40,606 bases of DNA from the NCBI GenBank assembly GCA_017399885.1, contig JAFQAU010000178.1, positions 1-40,606 on the forward strand, given 5' to 3'. Below, piece by piece: positions 16,028 through 24,668 of the stretch. The translations under genes and the position numbers were made by a program. Below the pieces are notes generated by a model. That model was not told the origin of the DNA, searched no databases, and saw nothing but the letters and a program-made list of their open reading frames with translations. Origin of the DNA: Lachnospiraceae bacterium. Lineage in GTDB: Bacteria > Bacillota > Clostridia > Lachnospirales > Lachnospiraceae. Within the stretch, counting starts at the first letter, position 1. The number at the start of each line of letters is the position of its first letter.

Positions 16028-17458
16028 TTATCTGTCATAGGCTTGTATATATACAAAATTTCCATTATCTCTGTTAATACTATAATCTGGATTAATGATT
16101 GCTTCAATAAACTCTTTTCCTCCAGACTCTACCGGAACCAGCTTCATCCCCAATTTCGTTTCCACCTCTGCAACAGTCATATCATCTAAAAATACCTGTT
16201 CCCCAATTCGTAACATATTTGAAGGAATATTCAAAATTCTACCTAATTCTTCTCCATTGTCTTGTCTCTCTTTAATTTGCTTTACCAAATCCTGCCCTGT
16301 AATCAAACCGGAAACAGTTATTGTTTCACCAAAGAAGTCATTTCTAATATAAAATATATTAATTGTTAATCCCGGAAAAAGTATTTCCATCTGATCTGTG
16401 AATTTTTTCATTGTTGGATAAGTTAATTTGCCAACAGCAATGGTTACCACTCTTTGAAGTTTCTCTCTTAATTTCGGATATTCCTTACTATTTGTTAACT
16501 GCTCTAATGCATCTTTAAACTCATCTATAAAAATACGCATCATCCCTACACCATTTTCCAATTGAACATACCCATCATATCTATCTTCCTCCGGGAATTC
16601 TCTTTCTGCATTAATATACCATTCATCGCTGGCATGAACAAAATGAATTCCGTATTCCTTATAAAATTGCCTCTGATAACCTTCAATAATATCTATTACT
16701 TCCCCAGCTTCTTCCCTATTAAATATTTCTATAGGGTAAAGACCTTCTCTATACTTTGTAATCCCCGCCGGAACTACTGATACACTTTGCATATATGGCA
16801 TATATTTCGATAAATCACTAATGGTTCTTCTCAACTCTACTCCGTCATTAACATTTTTGCAACAAACAATCTGACCATTCATTTGTACTTGACCATCGTA
16901 TAATCTTTGCAAATATTTCAATTTTTCTCCTGCAAATCTATTATTTAACATTTTACAACGCAATTCCGGATTTGTCGTCTGTACGGATATATTTATCGGT
17001 GACAGGTGCATCCGAATAATTCTGTCTATATCTTTTTCTTTCATATTTGTCATCGTAATATAATTTCCCTGCAAAAATGAAAGTCTTGAATCATCATCCT
17101 TAAAATACAGTGTTTCTCGCATTCCCGGCGGCATTTGGTCAATAAAACAAAAAATACATTTATTACAACAAGAGCGGTATTCACTCATTAAAGAATTTTC
17201 AAATTCTAATCCTAAATCTTCGTCAAATTCCTTATCAATTTCTAAAACCCATTCCTCTCCGTTCTTCTTACGAATGGCAACTTCTAAATATTCATCTTTT
17301 ATAATAAAACGATAATCAAATATATCTTCTATCTCTTCGCTATTAATTGACAGCAATATGTCTCCCGGCTCTAATTCCAATTCTTCAGCTATCGAACCTG
17401 ACTCTACCGTCTTTATGATGTGTTCCTTCATTTTGTGTTTCCCATGTTTACCTTTCAT
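16028..17458 (-). CDS. DUF512 protein with PDZ-like and radical-SAM-type regions
   Basis: The 476-residue product starts with a PDZ-like segment (VESGSIAEELELEPGDILLS), followed by the cysteine cluster CCNKCIFCFIDQ, with Cys97, Cys101 and Cys104 in the CxxxCxxC spacing of radical-SAM enzymes. A large C-terminal DUF512 region follows, ending in FVYIQAYDR. Family function is not established; members are conserved across Clostridia. The ATG at 17458 has no clear ribosome site; an ATG nine codons in (17431), with GGGAAA upstream, is an alternative. A TATAAT box lies at 17476-17481 with only a weak -35. In many Clostridia this gene sits beside the GTPase gene der; here it is followed by a LysR gene. 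Confidence 0.88.
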   Translation of the reverse strand: MKGKHGKHKMKEHIIKTVESGSIAEELELEPGDILLSINSEEIEDIFDYRFIIKDEYLEVAIRKKNGEEWVLEIDKEFDEDLGLEFENSLMSEYRSCCNKCIFCFIDQMPPGMRETLYFKDDDSRLSFLQGNYITMTNMKEKDIDRIIRMHLSPINISVQTTNPELRCKMLNNRFAGEKLKYLQRLYDGQVQMNGQIVCCKNVNDGVELRRTISDLSKYMPYMQSVSVVPAGITKYREGLYPIEIFNREEAGEVIDIIEGYQRQFYKEYGIHFVHASDEWYINAEREFPEEDRYDGYVQLENGVGMMRIFIDEFKDALEQLTNSKEYPKLREKLQRVVTIAVGKLTYPTMKKFTDQMEILFPGLTINIFYIRNDFFGETITVSGLITGQDLVKQIKERQDNGEELGRILNIPSNMLRIGEQVFLDDMTVAEVETKLGMKLVPVESGGKEFIEAIINPDYSINRDNGNFVYIQAYDR

Positions 17459-17521
17459 ATTGGCATTTAACTTTTATTATACTTCTCCTTCCAACTATTA
17501 CAAAATACTTTTGTCAAGCCT

Positions 17522-17548
17522 TTTGCCATAGTTTCAAACTATGGCAAA
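17522..17548. repeat. 27-bp near-perfect palindrome, copy of the element at 12369
   Basis: TTTGCCATAGTTT and AAACTATGGCAAA flank a single C, giving 13 perfect pairs. On the plus strand it is followed by a short T run (GCTTTTTT at 17552-17559), so it could terminate transcription in that direction; on the minus strand there is no T run. It is 22 of 27 bases identical to 12369-12395. It sits about 40 bases upstream of the DUF512 -10 box, so an operator role is also possible. The rest of 17459-17686 shows no gene. Confidence 0.6.
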
Positions 17549-17686
17549 TACAGCTTTTTTCCTATTAAATTTCTAAAATATAAGAAGCATACACTCTATG
17601 ACAATTAAAGTGAAAACAGAGATTTTTAGATATTGTTAGTTGAATATAGTACCTTACCACAAATGAAATATTCCTATTGGCTCAAA

Positions 17687-18752
17687 TTACAAAGCCCTTG
17701 CCATTTCTTTCTTCTTACCGCCTTGCTCCTTACCATTCCTCTTCATCTGTGCAGCTACAGACTCTAGTCTCATAAATTCATCCAACATATCATCACTATA
17801 CCGATAAACAACACCGATGGAATTGAGCTTGCTTATAAATCTCTGAATAGCATCCTGCACACTGTATTCTGCTATTCCAAGCCATTCCACCTTCTCCTTA
17901 TCCGTAAGTATTTCGTAGTGTTCCTTTGTCATAGCAGGTGTAGCAAAATTCTGTAACTCTGTATATGCTTCATCTACAGCTTCATGGGATTTGTTTACTA
18001 GCTCATAAGGCAGTTTGACTGCCACCGACTCATTGCCATCACAGCAAATTTCTTCTGAAATCATATTCGTTTCTTCCTGTGATGCTTCTGCTACAACCGG
18101 CTCCGGTTCCGCAACATCGATTTTAGGCAGCTCAGCAACAATATCAACCAACTCTGTCCCAGAAATTCCTTCTTCGATATATGACTCTATATACTCACCT
18201 GAATCTGCTGATTTATACTCTATACCCTCATCATAAACCTCGCTTCCCGCATAAGAAATCTCATTTCCTTCAAACTCCGGCACATCCACCATATAAAGAT
18301 TTTCCACGTCCACATCAAGTGGTATTTCCATATGAGCAAAGGTACTTTCGCTGATACAGCGGTTAATGGTTGCACACTCCCTCTTTACTTCCTTCCGCCT
18401 CTCCTTAAGCTCCGCCAACTGTTCCCTATAATGCGCCTCGTGATACAGATAAACAGTCACATCTCCATCCTTTTCATACTGATACTTATAACGGGCATGC
18501 TCCTTATAAAGCTCCTTCTTTTTTACATCAATATCCGCAATCTTCTGTTCCGCCGTCTGCTTTGCACGGAATACATCCTCCCAGCCGTTTATGCCCTGAC
18601 GGTTTAGGAAAAGATATTCCTCCTGCAACTCCTTCATACGGATAAGATCCTGCTGATACCTTGTGTATTTGTATTGAAATCGACATTTCTGCACCACACA
18701 CATACGATACAGCTTCCCATAATACCGTTGCTGATACTGAAATGCATTAGAC
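17687..18752 (-). pseudogene. 3' remnant of a relaxase/mobilisation protein gene
   Basis: About 355 codons are open, but there is no proper start: the frame begins at a TTG inside the neighbouring methyltransferase fragment and no ribosome site is present. The sequence resembles the C-terminal half of relaxases of integrative elements of Clostridia: YYGKLYRM, DLIRMKELQEEYLFLNRQGI, a coiled Lys/Glu/Arg-rich stretch with LKERRKEVKRECA, an acidic spacer, and a basic tail. The N-terminal nuclease domain, with its catalytic Tyr and His triad, is missing. The break lies at about 18750-18755, exactly where the methyltransferase frame ends. I infer a deletion or recombination scar left by a mobile element. 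The relaxase assignment is by resemblance and could be wrong in detail. Confidence 0.6.
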
Positions 18753-19022
18753 ACACCCAAGATTAACAATGGTTGCTTTCGGGTGTTCTTTTAAATATTC
18801 CTTTGCTTTATCACAGAGCATCTTTTTCCTTAATGCCCACGTTATCATGGTAAACTCTTTATAATTAAGAGCTGAAAAATCATAATCCAGACACTCCACG
18901 ATACGTTCTGCTTCCGGTTCAAAAAACACTTCCGAATATTTTTTCGAACAATGTGCACGTCCGTAAAGTGGTATGATTAAAGTTTCTGAAACCGTATTAT
19001 TTTCAATCTTGATCTTTTCCAT
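18747..19022 (-). pseudogene. 5' fragment of a class I SAM-dependent methyltransferase gene
   Basis: The 91 codons begin with a proper ATG and AAAGGTG ribosome site. The protein matches the start of the LCMT/PPM1-like methyltransferase family: SETLIIPLYGRAHCSKKY, then FSALNYKEFTMITWALRKKM, and it reaches the SAM-binding motif as ATIVNLGC. In intact proteins this motif continues as GCGLDT; here it changes to GCV and stops at a TAA. A complete enzyme is about 250-280 residues, so the SAM site is cut and the product cannot be active. Downstream sequence is the relaxase remnant, so the gene was truncated by recombination with mobile DNA. Confidence 0.75.
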
Positions 19023-19038
19023 TACCTATACACCTTTC

Positions 19039-19128
19039 CTAAAACATCAATACTATAATTCCGGCAACAACCGTAGCACCCAAAAACCATATCAATGTTG
19101 CTACCATCACCACATAAGACAAGATCAT
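19039..19128 (-). CDS. 29-residue hydrophobic membrane peptide
   Basis: A short frame encodes MILSYVVMVATLIWFLGATV and nine more hydrophobic residues, ending VLMF. It is a single membrane-spanning segment with no charged residue. AAAGGAA lies directly before the ATG, closer than ideal. The stop is 16 bases before the start of the methyltransferase fragment, so the two were probably one transcript. The even hydrophobic composition argues for selection, but I do not recognise a family. Between 19129 and 19260 I see no gene. Confidence 0.4.
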   Translation of the reverse strand: MILSYVVMVATLIWFLGATVVAGIIVLMF

Positions 19129-19260
19129 TTCCTTTACAATGTCTTTTGTTATAATGCTAGTTAGTCTCCACTAACATCTTATTATATAGTTCTTTTTTTG
19201 ATATGTAAAGCAGATTTCAACTAACTTTCCTTATCAATTCCTTTCACACCAATTCATGCG

Positions 19261-19318
19261 CATCCTCGGGTCGCGTTTTTTTGCTTTATAGGACGAACTT
19301 TCCTATAAAGCAAAAAAA
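19261..19318 (+). repeat. Interspersed hairpin element, copy 1
   Basis: The element begins CATCCTCGGGTCGC and continues into a hairpin with 18 perfect pairs: a T7-GCTTTATAGGA arm at 19276-19293, loop CGAACTT, and the complementary arm at 19301-19318. A second copy in the same orientation is at 40399-40445. The long stem bordered by T and A runs could stop transcription from both sides. It lies between the mobile-DNA scar and the pyr operon. Confidence 0.7.
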
Positions 19319-19348
19319 GAAGTTTCAGACCCATAAGTCCGAAACTTC
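19312..19348 (-). terminator. Intrinsic terminator of the lepA-to-pyrD gene set
   Basis: On the minus strand GAAGTTTC-G-GAC and GTC-T-GAAACTTC form a stem (19319-19348) followed immediately by seven T residues, 76 bases after the pyrD stop codon. The T run is shared with the repeat hairpin at 19276-19318. Confidence 0.8.
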
Positions 19349-19424
19349 CGAATAAATCTTACTTTCATAATATTGCACTACTTTTTGTATTTTTAAATAC
19401 AATATCCTATTTTAGATTAAACCC

Positions 19425-20330
19425 TTATTTTACACATCCTACTAAATCATTAATATCTTTTATGTTATTTTCTTTCATAAAACTTTCAATTCCAGCAATT
19501 ACTTCTTCTGTAACCTTCGGATTATGAAAATTTGCTGTACCTATGGAAACTGCATTTGCACCAGCCATAATAAATTCCAGTGCATCTTCTGCATTCATAA
19601 TTCCGCCCATTCCAATAATTGGAATACTAACCGCTTGTGCAACCTGATATACCATTCGAACAGCAACCGGCTTTATTGCAGGACCAGATAATCCACCTGT
19701 TTTATTTGCCAATGCAAAGGTTCTACGATTAATATCTATTTTCATTCCAGTTAAAGTATTAATTAAGGAAAGTGCATCCGCTCCACCAGCTTCTGCCGCT
19801 AATGCCATCTCCGCAATATTAGTTACATTTGGGCTAAGTTTCATAATAACAGGCTGTTTTGCCCTTTTTTTCATTTCTTTTGTTATAGCTTCCACTGCTT
19901 TTGGATCTTGCCCAAATGCAATTCCACCTTCTTTTACGTTAGGACATGAGATATTTATCTCTAACATATCTACTTTTTCATCTGCCAAACGTTCTACTAC
20001 TTCACAATAATCCTCAGTGCTTTTACCACAAACATTTACGATAATTTTAGTATCTGCAAATTTCTGCAAATATGGAATATCCCTTTGACAAAATAGATCA
20101 ATTCCAGGATTCTGTAATCCAATGGCATTTATCATTCCACCGTATGTTTCTGCAATTCTTGGCGTAGGATTACCAGGCCATGGAACATTTGCTACTCCTT
20201 TTGTTGTAATCGCACCTATTTTATTTAAATCCACAAATTCACCATATTCTTTTCCGGAACCAAATGTTCCAGATGCAACTGTAACCGGATTATTCCACTC
20301 TACTCCGGCAATATTCACTTTCATATTCAT
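19425..20330 (-). CDS. pyrD: Dihydroorotate dehydrogenase, class 1B catalytic subunit PyrD
   Basis: PyrD oxidises dihydroorotate to orotate with FMN; class 1B enzymes pass electrons to NAD+ through PyrK. The 301-residue protein has the class 1 features NPVTVASGTFG at the N terminus, the catalytic Cys129 in NISCPNVKEGG, VIMKLSPNV, and the C-terminal GMGGIMNAEDALEFIMAGAN that holds the FMN phosphate. A cysteine base and a partner pyrK gene just upstream distinguish class 1B from class 2 enzymes. The ATG overlaps the pyrK stop by one base. It is the last gene before the terminator at 19312-19348. Confidence 0.97.
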   Translation of the reverse strand: MNMKVNIAGVEWNNPVTVASGTFGSGKEYGEFVDLNKIGAITTKGVANVPWPGNPTPRIAETYGGMINAIGLQNPGIDLFCQRDIPYLQKFADTKIIVNVCGKSTEDYCEVVERLADEKVDMLEINISCPNVKEGGIAFGQDPKAVEAITKEMKKRAKQPVIMKLSPNVTNIAEMALAAEAGGADALSLINTLTGMKIDINRRTFALANKTGGLSGPAIKPVAVRMVYQVAQAVSIPIIGMGGIMNAEDALEFIMAGANAVSIGTANFHNPKVTEEVIAGIESFMKENNIKDINDLVGCVK

Positions 20331-21100
20331 TATAAATCAATCTCCTCTACGTAGAATACTGGTCCATCTTTACAAATACGTTTGTTATTAACATTGGTAT
20401 GAGAATCTTTTTCTTTCGACTTACATACACATGCCAAACATGCCCCTATACCACACGCCATTTTTTCCTCTAAAGAAATCTGTGCTTTTATACCATTTTT
20501 CATGGCATATGCCTTTACACCTTTCAACATAGGTGTAGGACCACATGAAAATATCATATCTGCCTCTAAATTATTTTCATTTATGGCATCAATTACATTT
20601 CCTTTTGTTCCCACGCTACCATCCTCTGTGGATACATAAACTGTTCCATAGGGTTCAAACTCTTCTTTTAGGAATAAATCGCCATCACGATATCCTAGTA
20701 CAACTTGCACATTGGCATCTAAACTCTTTGCAAGCTCTAACATGGGTGGAATTCCTATTCCACCACCTATTAAAATAACTTTCTTTCCTTCTAAGGTAAA
20801 TCCATTTCCAAGTGGTCCCATTATTTTTATAGAATCACCTGCCTGCATATTGGAAAATTCTAATGTTCCCTTTCCGGCAACTCGATATACCAGACGCACT
20901 AGCCCCTGTTTCTTATCTATTTCACATATACTAATAGGTCTTGGTAATAGCTGACTTCCTTCCTTACAATACAAGGATACAAATTGCCCCGGCTTTGCAG
21001 CTTTGGCAATTTCCTCTTCTTTTAACCACATACTGTATATACCTTCCGACATTTTCACACTACTGGTGATAATTGTATCTTTAATTACTTTATCCGACAT
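20330..21100 (-). CDS. pyrK: Dihydroorotate dehydrogenase electron-transfer subunit PyrK
   Basis: PyrK carries FAD and a [2Fe-2S] cluster and passes electrons from PyrD to NAD+. The 256-residue protein has an N-terminal beta-barrel with the FAD motif RPISICEI, a nucleotide-binding GGGIGIPPMLELAKSL, and a C-terminal cluster motif with Cys216, Cys221, Cys224 and Cys243 (spacing x4, x2, x18), as in other PyrK proteins. AGGAG precedes the ATG. It lies 58 bases after pyrF and overlaps pyrD by one base. Confidence 0.97.
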   Translation of the reverse strand: MSDKVIKDTIITSSVKMSEGIYSMWLKEEEIAKAAKPGQFVSLYCKEGSQLLPRPISICEIDKKQGLVRLVYRVAGKGTLEFSNMQAGDSIKIMGPLGNGFTLEGKKVILIGGGIGIPPMLELAKSLDANVQVVLGYRDGDLFLKEEFEPYGTVYVSTEDGSVGTKGNVIDAINENNLEADMIFSCGPTPMLKGVKAYAMKNGIKAQISLEEKMACGIGACLACVCKSKEKDSHTNVNNKRICKDGPVFYVEEIDL

Positions 21101-21158
21101 ATATTTCTCCTTTTACTTATAGAATTAGGTGCCAAAGAAATTCCCTGACACCTTGTTA

Positions 21159-22085
21159 TTACTTTCTAGCCAATGCACCATTAATATCCTGACACATATC
21201 TATAACCGCTTGTCTGGAGGCATCTGCAAAATTTACACTTCCAAACTTACTATATTTCTCCTGTTTATATGCCGCAATAATACCTCTTGAAGAATTAATA
21301 ATTGCGCCTAACCCATCCTCATTAAAATATGGTACAAGATCCTCTGCTTTTCCACCTTGTGCCCCATAACCAGGAACTAATATAAACGTTTTTGGCATTA
21401 TTTTTCTTAAACGTTTTCCCATCTCCGGATAAGTTGCTCCAATTACGCATCCAACATAACTATAAGAATCTCCCATATGAGATTCACCCCATTGTGCTAC
21501 TTTCTCCCCTACTAATTCATATAAAGGTCTTCCATTTACCAACTGATCTTGGAACTCTCCACTAGATGGATTGGACGTTTTTACCAATACAAAAATTCCT
21601 TTGCTCTCTTCCTTACAAACCTCAATAAATGGTTTGATACCATCAGATCCCAAATACGGATTAACTGTAACAAAATCTTCATCAAATGCAGCATATTTTT
21701 TTGTACCGACCTGCACCTTTCCAATATGTCCCACTGCATAAGCGGTTGATGTGGAACCTATGTCACCACGTTTAATATCTCCGATTACTACCAAATCTTT
21801 CTCTTTACAATAGTCTACGGTCTTCTTAAAAGCAATCATCCCAGGGATTCCAAACTGCTCATACATTGCAATCTGGGGTTTTACCGCAGGAATCAAATCA
21901 TATGTGGCATCAATAATTGCCTTATTGAATTGCCAAATAGCCTCTCCTGCACCTTCTAAGTTTTCTCCATATTCTTCAAATGCAAGCTTTTTTACTTCAT
22001 CTGGCACATAATCTAGCATTGGATCTAATCCAACTACTATAGGCGCCTGTAAATCTGAAATTTTACTTACTAATTTGTTTATCAT
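21159..22085 (-). CDS. pyrF: Orotidine-5'-phosphate decarboxylase PyrF (long, type 2)
   Basis: PyrF converts OMP to UMP, the last step of de novo pyrimidine synthesis. The sequence belongs to the longer type 2 group: IVVGLDPMLDYVP near the N terminus, catalytic Asp103, Lys105 and Asp108 in GDIKRGDIGSTSTAYA, and a C-terminal ILVPGYGAQGGKAEDL phosphate-binding region. I chose the ATG at 22085, with a GGAAGGAAGGA ribosome site 6 bases upstream, giving 308 residues. An upstream in-frame ATG at 22124 lacks a ribosome site and would add a non-conserved extension. The 167-base gap to pyrC holds a repeat half-site at 22202 but no clear attenuator. Confidence 0.96.
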   Translation of the reverse strand: MINKLVSKISDLQAPIVVGLDPMLDYVPDEVKKLAFEEYGENLEGAGEAIWQFNKAIIDATYDLIPAVKPQIAMYEQFGIPGMIAFKKTVDYCKEKDLVVIGDIKRGDIGSTSTAYAVGHIGKVQVGTKKYAAFDEDFVTVNPYLGSDGIKPFIEVCKEESKGIFVLVKTSNPSSGEFQDQLVNGRPLYELVGEKVAQWGESHMGDSYSYVGCVIGATYPEMGKRLRKIMPKTFILVPGYGAQGGKAEDLVPYFNEDGLGAIINSSRGIIAAYKQEKYSKFGSVNFADASRQAVIDMCQDINGALARK

Positions 22086-22201
22086 GGTATCCTTCCTTCC
22101 TTTTAACCTAGTATTTATTAACATTGTATCTCAAATGTTAGATGCCGCATCTATCTGATATGCATTCCACGAAAATACACAAGAATTCATTAAGGAATTG
22201 G

Positions 22202-22212
22202 TAACAGTTCAG
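22202..22212 (+). repeat. TAACAGTTCAG half-site of an interspersed palindrome
   Basis: This 11-base sequence recurs in inverse orientation at 24625-24635 and as the right arm of the hairpin at 32847-32857. Here only one arm is present. All copies lie between genes. Confidence 0.45.
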
Positions 22213-22252
22213 CGGGCTGGCCTATTACAAGAATTGGCTTAATAAAACTATT

Positions 22253-23542
22253 TTATTGCTCCTTATCATAATCATATACAACTTTCCCAGCAACAATAGT
22301 CTGATATATTCTTCCCTTTACTTTCTTTCCATGGAATGGTGTATTTTTCCCCTTTGATGCGAAAGTATTTACATCAATTAAGTATTCTTCCTCAAAATCT
22401 GCTATAACCAAATCTGCTACCTTTCCCTCTACAATCTGTCCTTTATCTATACCGATAATACGTGACGGATTATAGCTCATCTTCTCTACCAGTTCCATCT
22501 TTGTTAAATATCCCTGTTCCACCAACTCTGTTACTGTAAGACAAAAAGCTGTCTCAAGTCCCACTATTCCAAATGGTGAATCAACCATAGACTTTGACTT
22601 CTCCTCTGCACCATGGGGAGCATGATCTGTAGATATAACATCCATAATCCCGGATTTTAATCCATTTTTTAAAGCCAGAACATCCTCTTTGCTTCTCAAT
22701 GGCGGATTCATTTTATAATTACTGTCATCGCATGGAATATCTTCGTCACACAAAGTAAAATGATGCGGACAAACCTCACCTGATACTTGATATCCTGCTT
22801 TTTTTGCCAGTTCTATTAAAGCTACGCTATCCTTTGTAGAACAATGACATAAATGTAATTTCGCTCCTGTTTCATTTGCAAGAAAAATATCCCTGGCTGT
22901 AATAACATCCTCTACTGCGTTAGTAATTCCTTTTAGTCCCAACTCTTGTGACTTTTTTCCAGCATTCATTACACCACCACGAACTAAATTCTTATCTTCG
23001 CAATGTGCTAATACAACAAGGTTACTCTCCTTTGCCTGTTTCATGCCTTCTACATACACATTTACATCCATTACCGATTTACCATCTTCACTGATTGCTT
23101 TTGCACCAGCCTGTGCCATTCCTTTAATATCAGCTAAATCTGTTCCATTCTGACCTTTTGTTATTGCACCAACCGGTAAAATGTGTACCAAAGATTCCTC
23201 TTTTTCTTTTTTTGAAAGCCACTCTATCATTTCCTTACTATCTATTACAGGATTTGTATTAGGCATTGGACAAACTGAGGTATACCCACCTCTTGCAGCT
23301 GAACGGGACCCCGTCTCTATTGTCTCCTTATATTCAAATCCTGGTTCACGAAAATGTACATGTAAATCTATAAATCCTGGCATTACATATCTTCCTTCTG
23401 CCATAATAACCTGATCTATATCTGCATCATTTATTTCATCCTCTATTTTCTCTATTATTCCATCTACAATTAAGATATCTGCTACCTTGTCCATTTTAGT
23501 AGAAGGATTTAAAATATGCCCTTTTTTTATAATTGTTTTCAT
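22253..23542 (-). CDS. pyrC: Dihydroorotase PyrC
   Basis: PyrC closes carbamoyl aspartate to dihydroorotate at a zinc site. The 429-residue protein is a class I dihydroorotase: His61 and His63 in FIDLHVHFREPGFE bind metal, AHCEDKNL and LCHCSTKDSV carry the other ligands, and STDHAPH near residue 305 supplies the catalytic Asp. GGAG lies 5 bases before the ATG, and the gene begins 25 bases after holA. With pyrF, pyrK and pyrD downstream it forms most of a pyrimidine operon; pyrB, pyrI, pyrE, carA and carB are not in this window. Confidence 0.97.
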   Translation of the reverse strand: MKTIIKKGHILNPSTKMDKVADILIVDGIIEKIEDEINDADIDQVIMAEGRYVMPGFIDLHVHFREPGFEYKETIETGSRSAARGGYTSVCPMPNTNPVIDSKEMIEWLSKKEKEESLVHILPVGAITKGQNGTDLADIKGMAQAGAKAISEDGKSVMDVNVYVEGMKQAKESNLVVLAHCEDKNLVRGGVMNAGKKSQELGLKGITNAVEDVITARDIFLANETGAKLHLCHCSTKDSVALIELAKKAGYQVSGEVCPHHFTLCDEDIPCDDSNYKMNPPLRSKEDVLALKNGLKSGIMDVISTDHAPHGAEEKSKSMVDSPFGIVGLETAFCLTVTELVEQGYLTKMELVEKMSYNPSRIIGIDKGQIVEGKVADLVIADFEEEYLIDVNTFASKGKNTPFHGKKVKGRIYQTIVAGKVVYDYDKEQ

Positions 23543-23567
23543 TTTAGCTCCATTCTATATTTTATAT

Positions 23568-24551
23568 CTATCTTCGTTTTTTACTGAACTCCACTATCAA
23601 CAATTCTACACCGATCTGATCCAAAAGTAAACCCGTTTTCACCCCTTCTTCTACCTCCACAGAACGTCTTAAAATACTTTTTAACCCACCCATGGAGAAG
23701 TTTTTTGCCTGTGATAAATATTTTTTTACTGTAAAAGGTGGAATTCCTACTTTGGATGCCATCTGTCCACTTGGTACTCCTAAACGCTCTAGTTCTTTTA
23801 CCTGTAACAGTATATTAAAGTGACGTATTAACAAAAATAAAATAGACATAGGTTTTTCCCGCAATGCAAGCAAATCATAATACAAATCCAAAGCAATTTC
23901 CTGCTGCTGCATACCAATGGCATCAATCATCTGAAAAATTTTTCCCTCTGTTTGTACAACGCATACCTCATCTATTACTTTTTTATTAACAATATTTTCC
24001 TCTCCCAGATAACAAATTATTTTCTCTAATTCATTCTCTAGATTCTTCATATCTGCACCAGTTTTTTGCAGCATATAGGAAATATCCTGCTCCGTAATTT
24101 TTTTATTTTCTTTTCCTAAGATAGTTGCAATCCAAACCTTTAGATCCTGTTCTGATAGTCCATTTAGCTCCGTTATCGTTCCCAGTTTTTGTACAGCTTT
24201 GTACATGCGATTCCTCTTATCTACCTCACGCTCTATAAACACTAAAAACGTGCTTTTGGGAAAAGATTCTATCTCATCTGCTAATTCACTTTGATTTTTA
24301 AAGCATCCACTATTTTCTACTATTATCAGTCTTCTCTCCCCAAAAAAAGGAACCGTGTGTGCAATGGAAATCAAGCCATGCATATCAAAATCTTTTCCTT
24401 CAAAATAGGAATAATTCATAGTATCTTCTAGAGGTATCATTGTTCCTCGAAGCTTATCTCGATACATTTTTTTCAGGTAATCTTCCTGTCCGTAAAGTAA
24501 ATATATTTGTGAAAAGTTACCTTCCTTTATATGACTTTTTATAGTTTGCAT
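23568..24551 (-). CDS. holA: DNA polymerase III subunit delta HolA
   Basis: HolA is the clamp-opening subunit of the replicative clamp loader. The 327-residue length and order of motifs fit: IYLLYGQEDYLKK near the N terminus, RLIIVENSGCF, FLVFIEREVDKR, and the C-terminal helical domain with LALREKPMSILFLLIRHFN and KVGIPPFTVKKYLSQAKNFS. The Walker motif is degenerate, as is normal for delta. AGGAG precedes the ATG. A gap of 117 bases to hemW contains a repeat half-site; pyrC follows after 25 bases. Confidence 0.95.
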   Translation of the reverse strand: MQTIKSHIKEGNFSQIYLLYGQEDYLKKMYRDKLRGTMIPLEDTMNYSYFEGKDFDMHGLISIAHTVPFFGERRLIIVENSGCFKNQSELADEIESFPKSTFLVFIEREVDKRNRMYKAVQKLGTITELNGLSEQDLKVWIATILGKENKKITEQDISYMLQKTGADMKNLENELEKIICYLGEENIVNKKVIDEVCVVQTEGKIFQMIDAIGMQQQEIALDLYYDLLALREKPMSILFLLIRHFNILLQVKELERLGVPSGQMASKVGIPPFTVKKYLSQAKNFSMGGLKSILRRSVEVEEGVKTGLLLDQIGVELLIVEFSKKRR

Positions 24552-24624
24552 ATTACTTTCTCCTATCAGAATACCTATCTTCTTATTACCCTTTACATTC
24601 CAATATCATAGTTTAGACACCCAA

Positions 24625-24635
24625 CTGAACTGTTA
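24625..24635 (-). repeat. TAACAGTTCAG half-site (inverse orientation)
   Basis: CTGAACTGTTA on the plus strand is the exact complement of the site at 22202-22212 and equals the right arm at 32847-32857. It lies in the holA-hemW gap. Confidence 0.45.
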
Positions 24636-24668
24636 CGCTTATACAACATTAGTAAAATACCATACAAA

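Noticed and set aside
18752..18769. TTG at 18769 as a genuine start of the relaxase-like protein
   Set aside because: The codons before the junction belong to the methyltransferase gene in another frame and there is no ribosome site; the frame is an artefact of the fusion.
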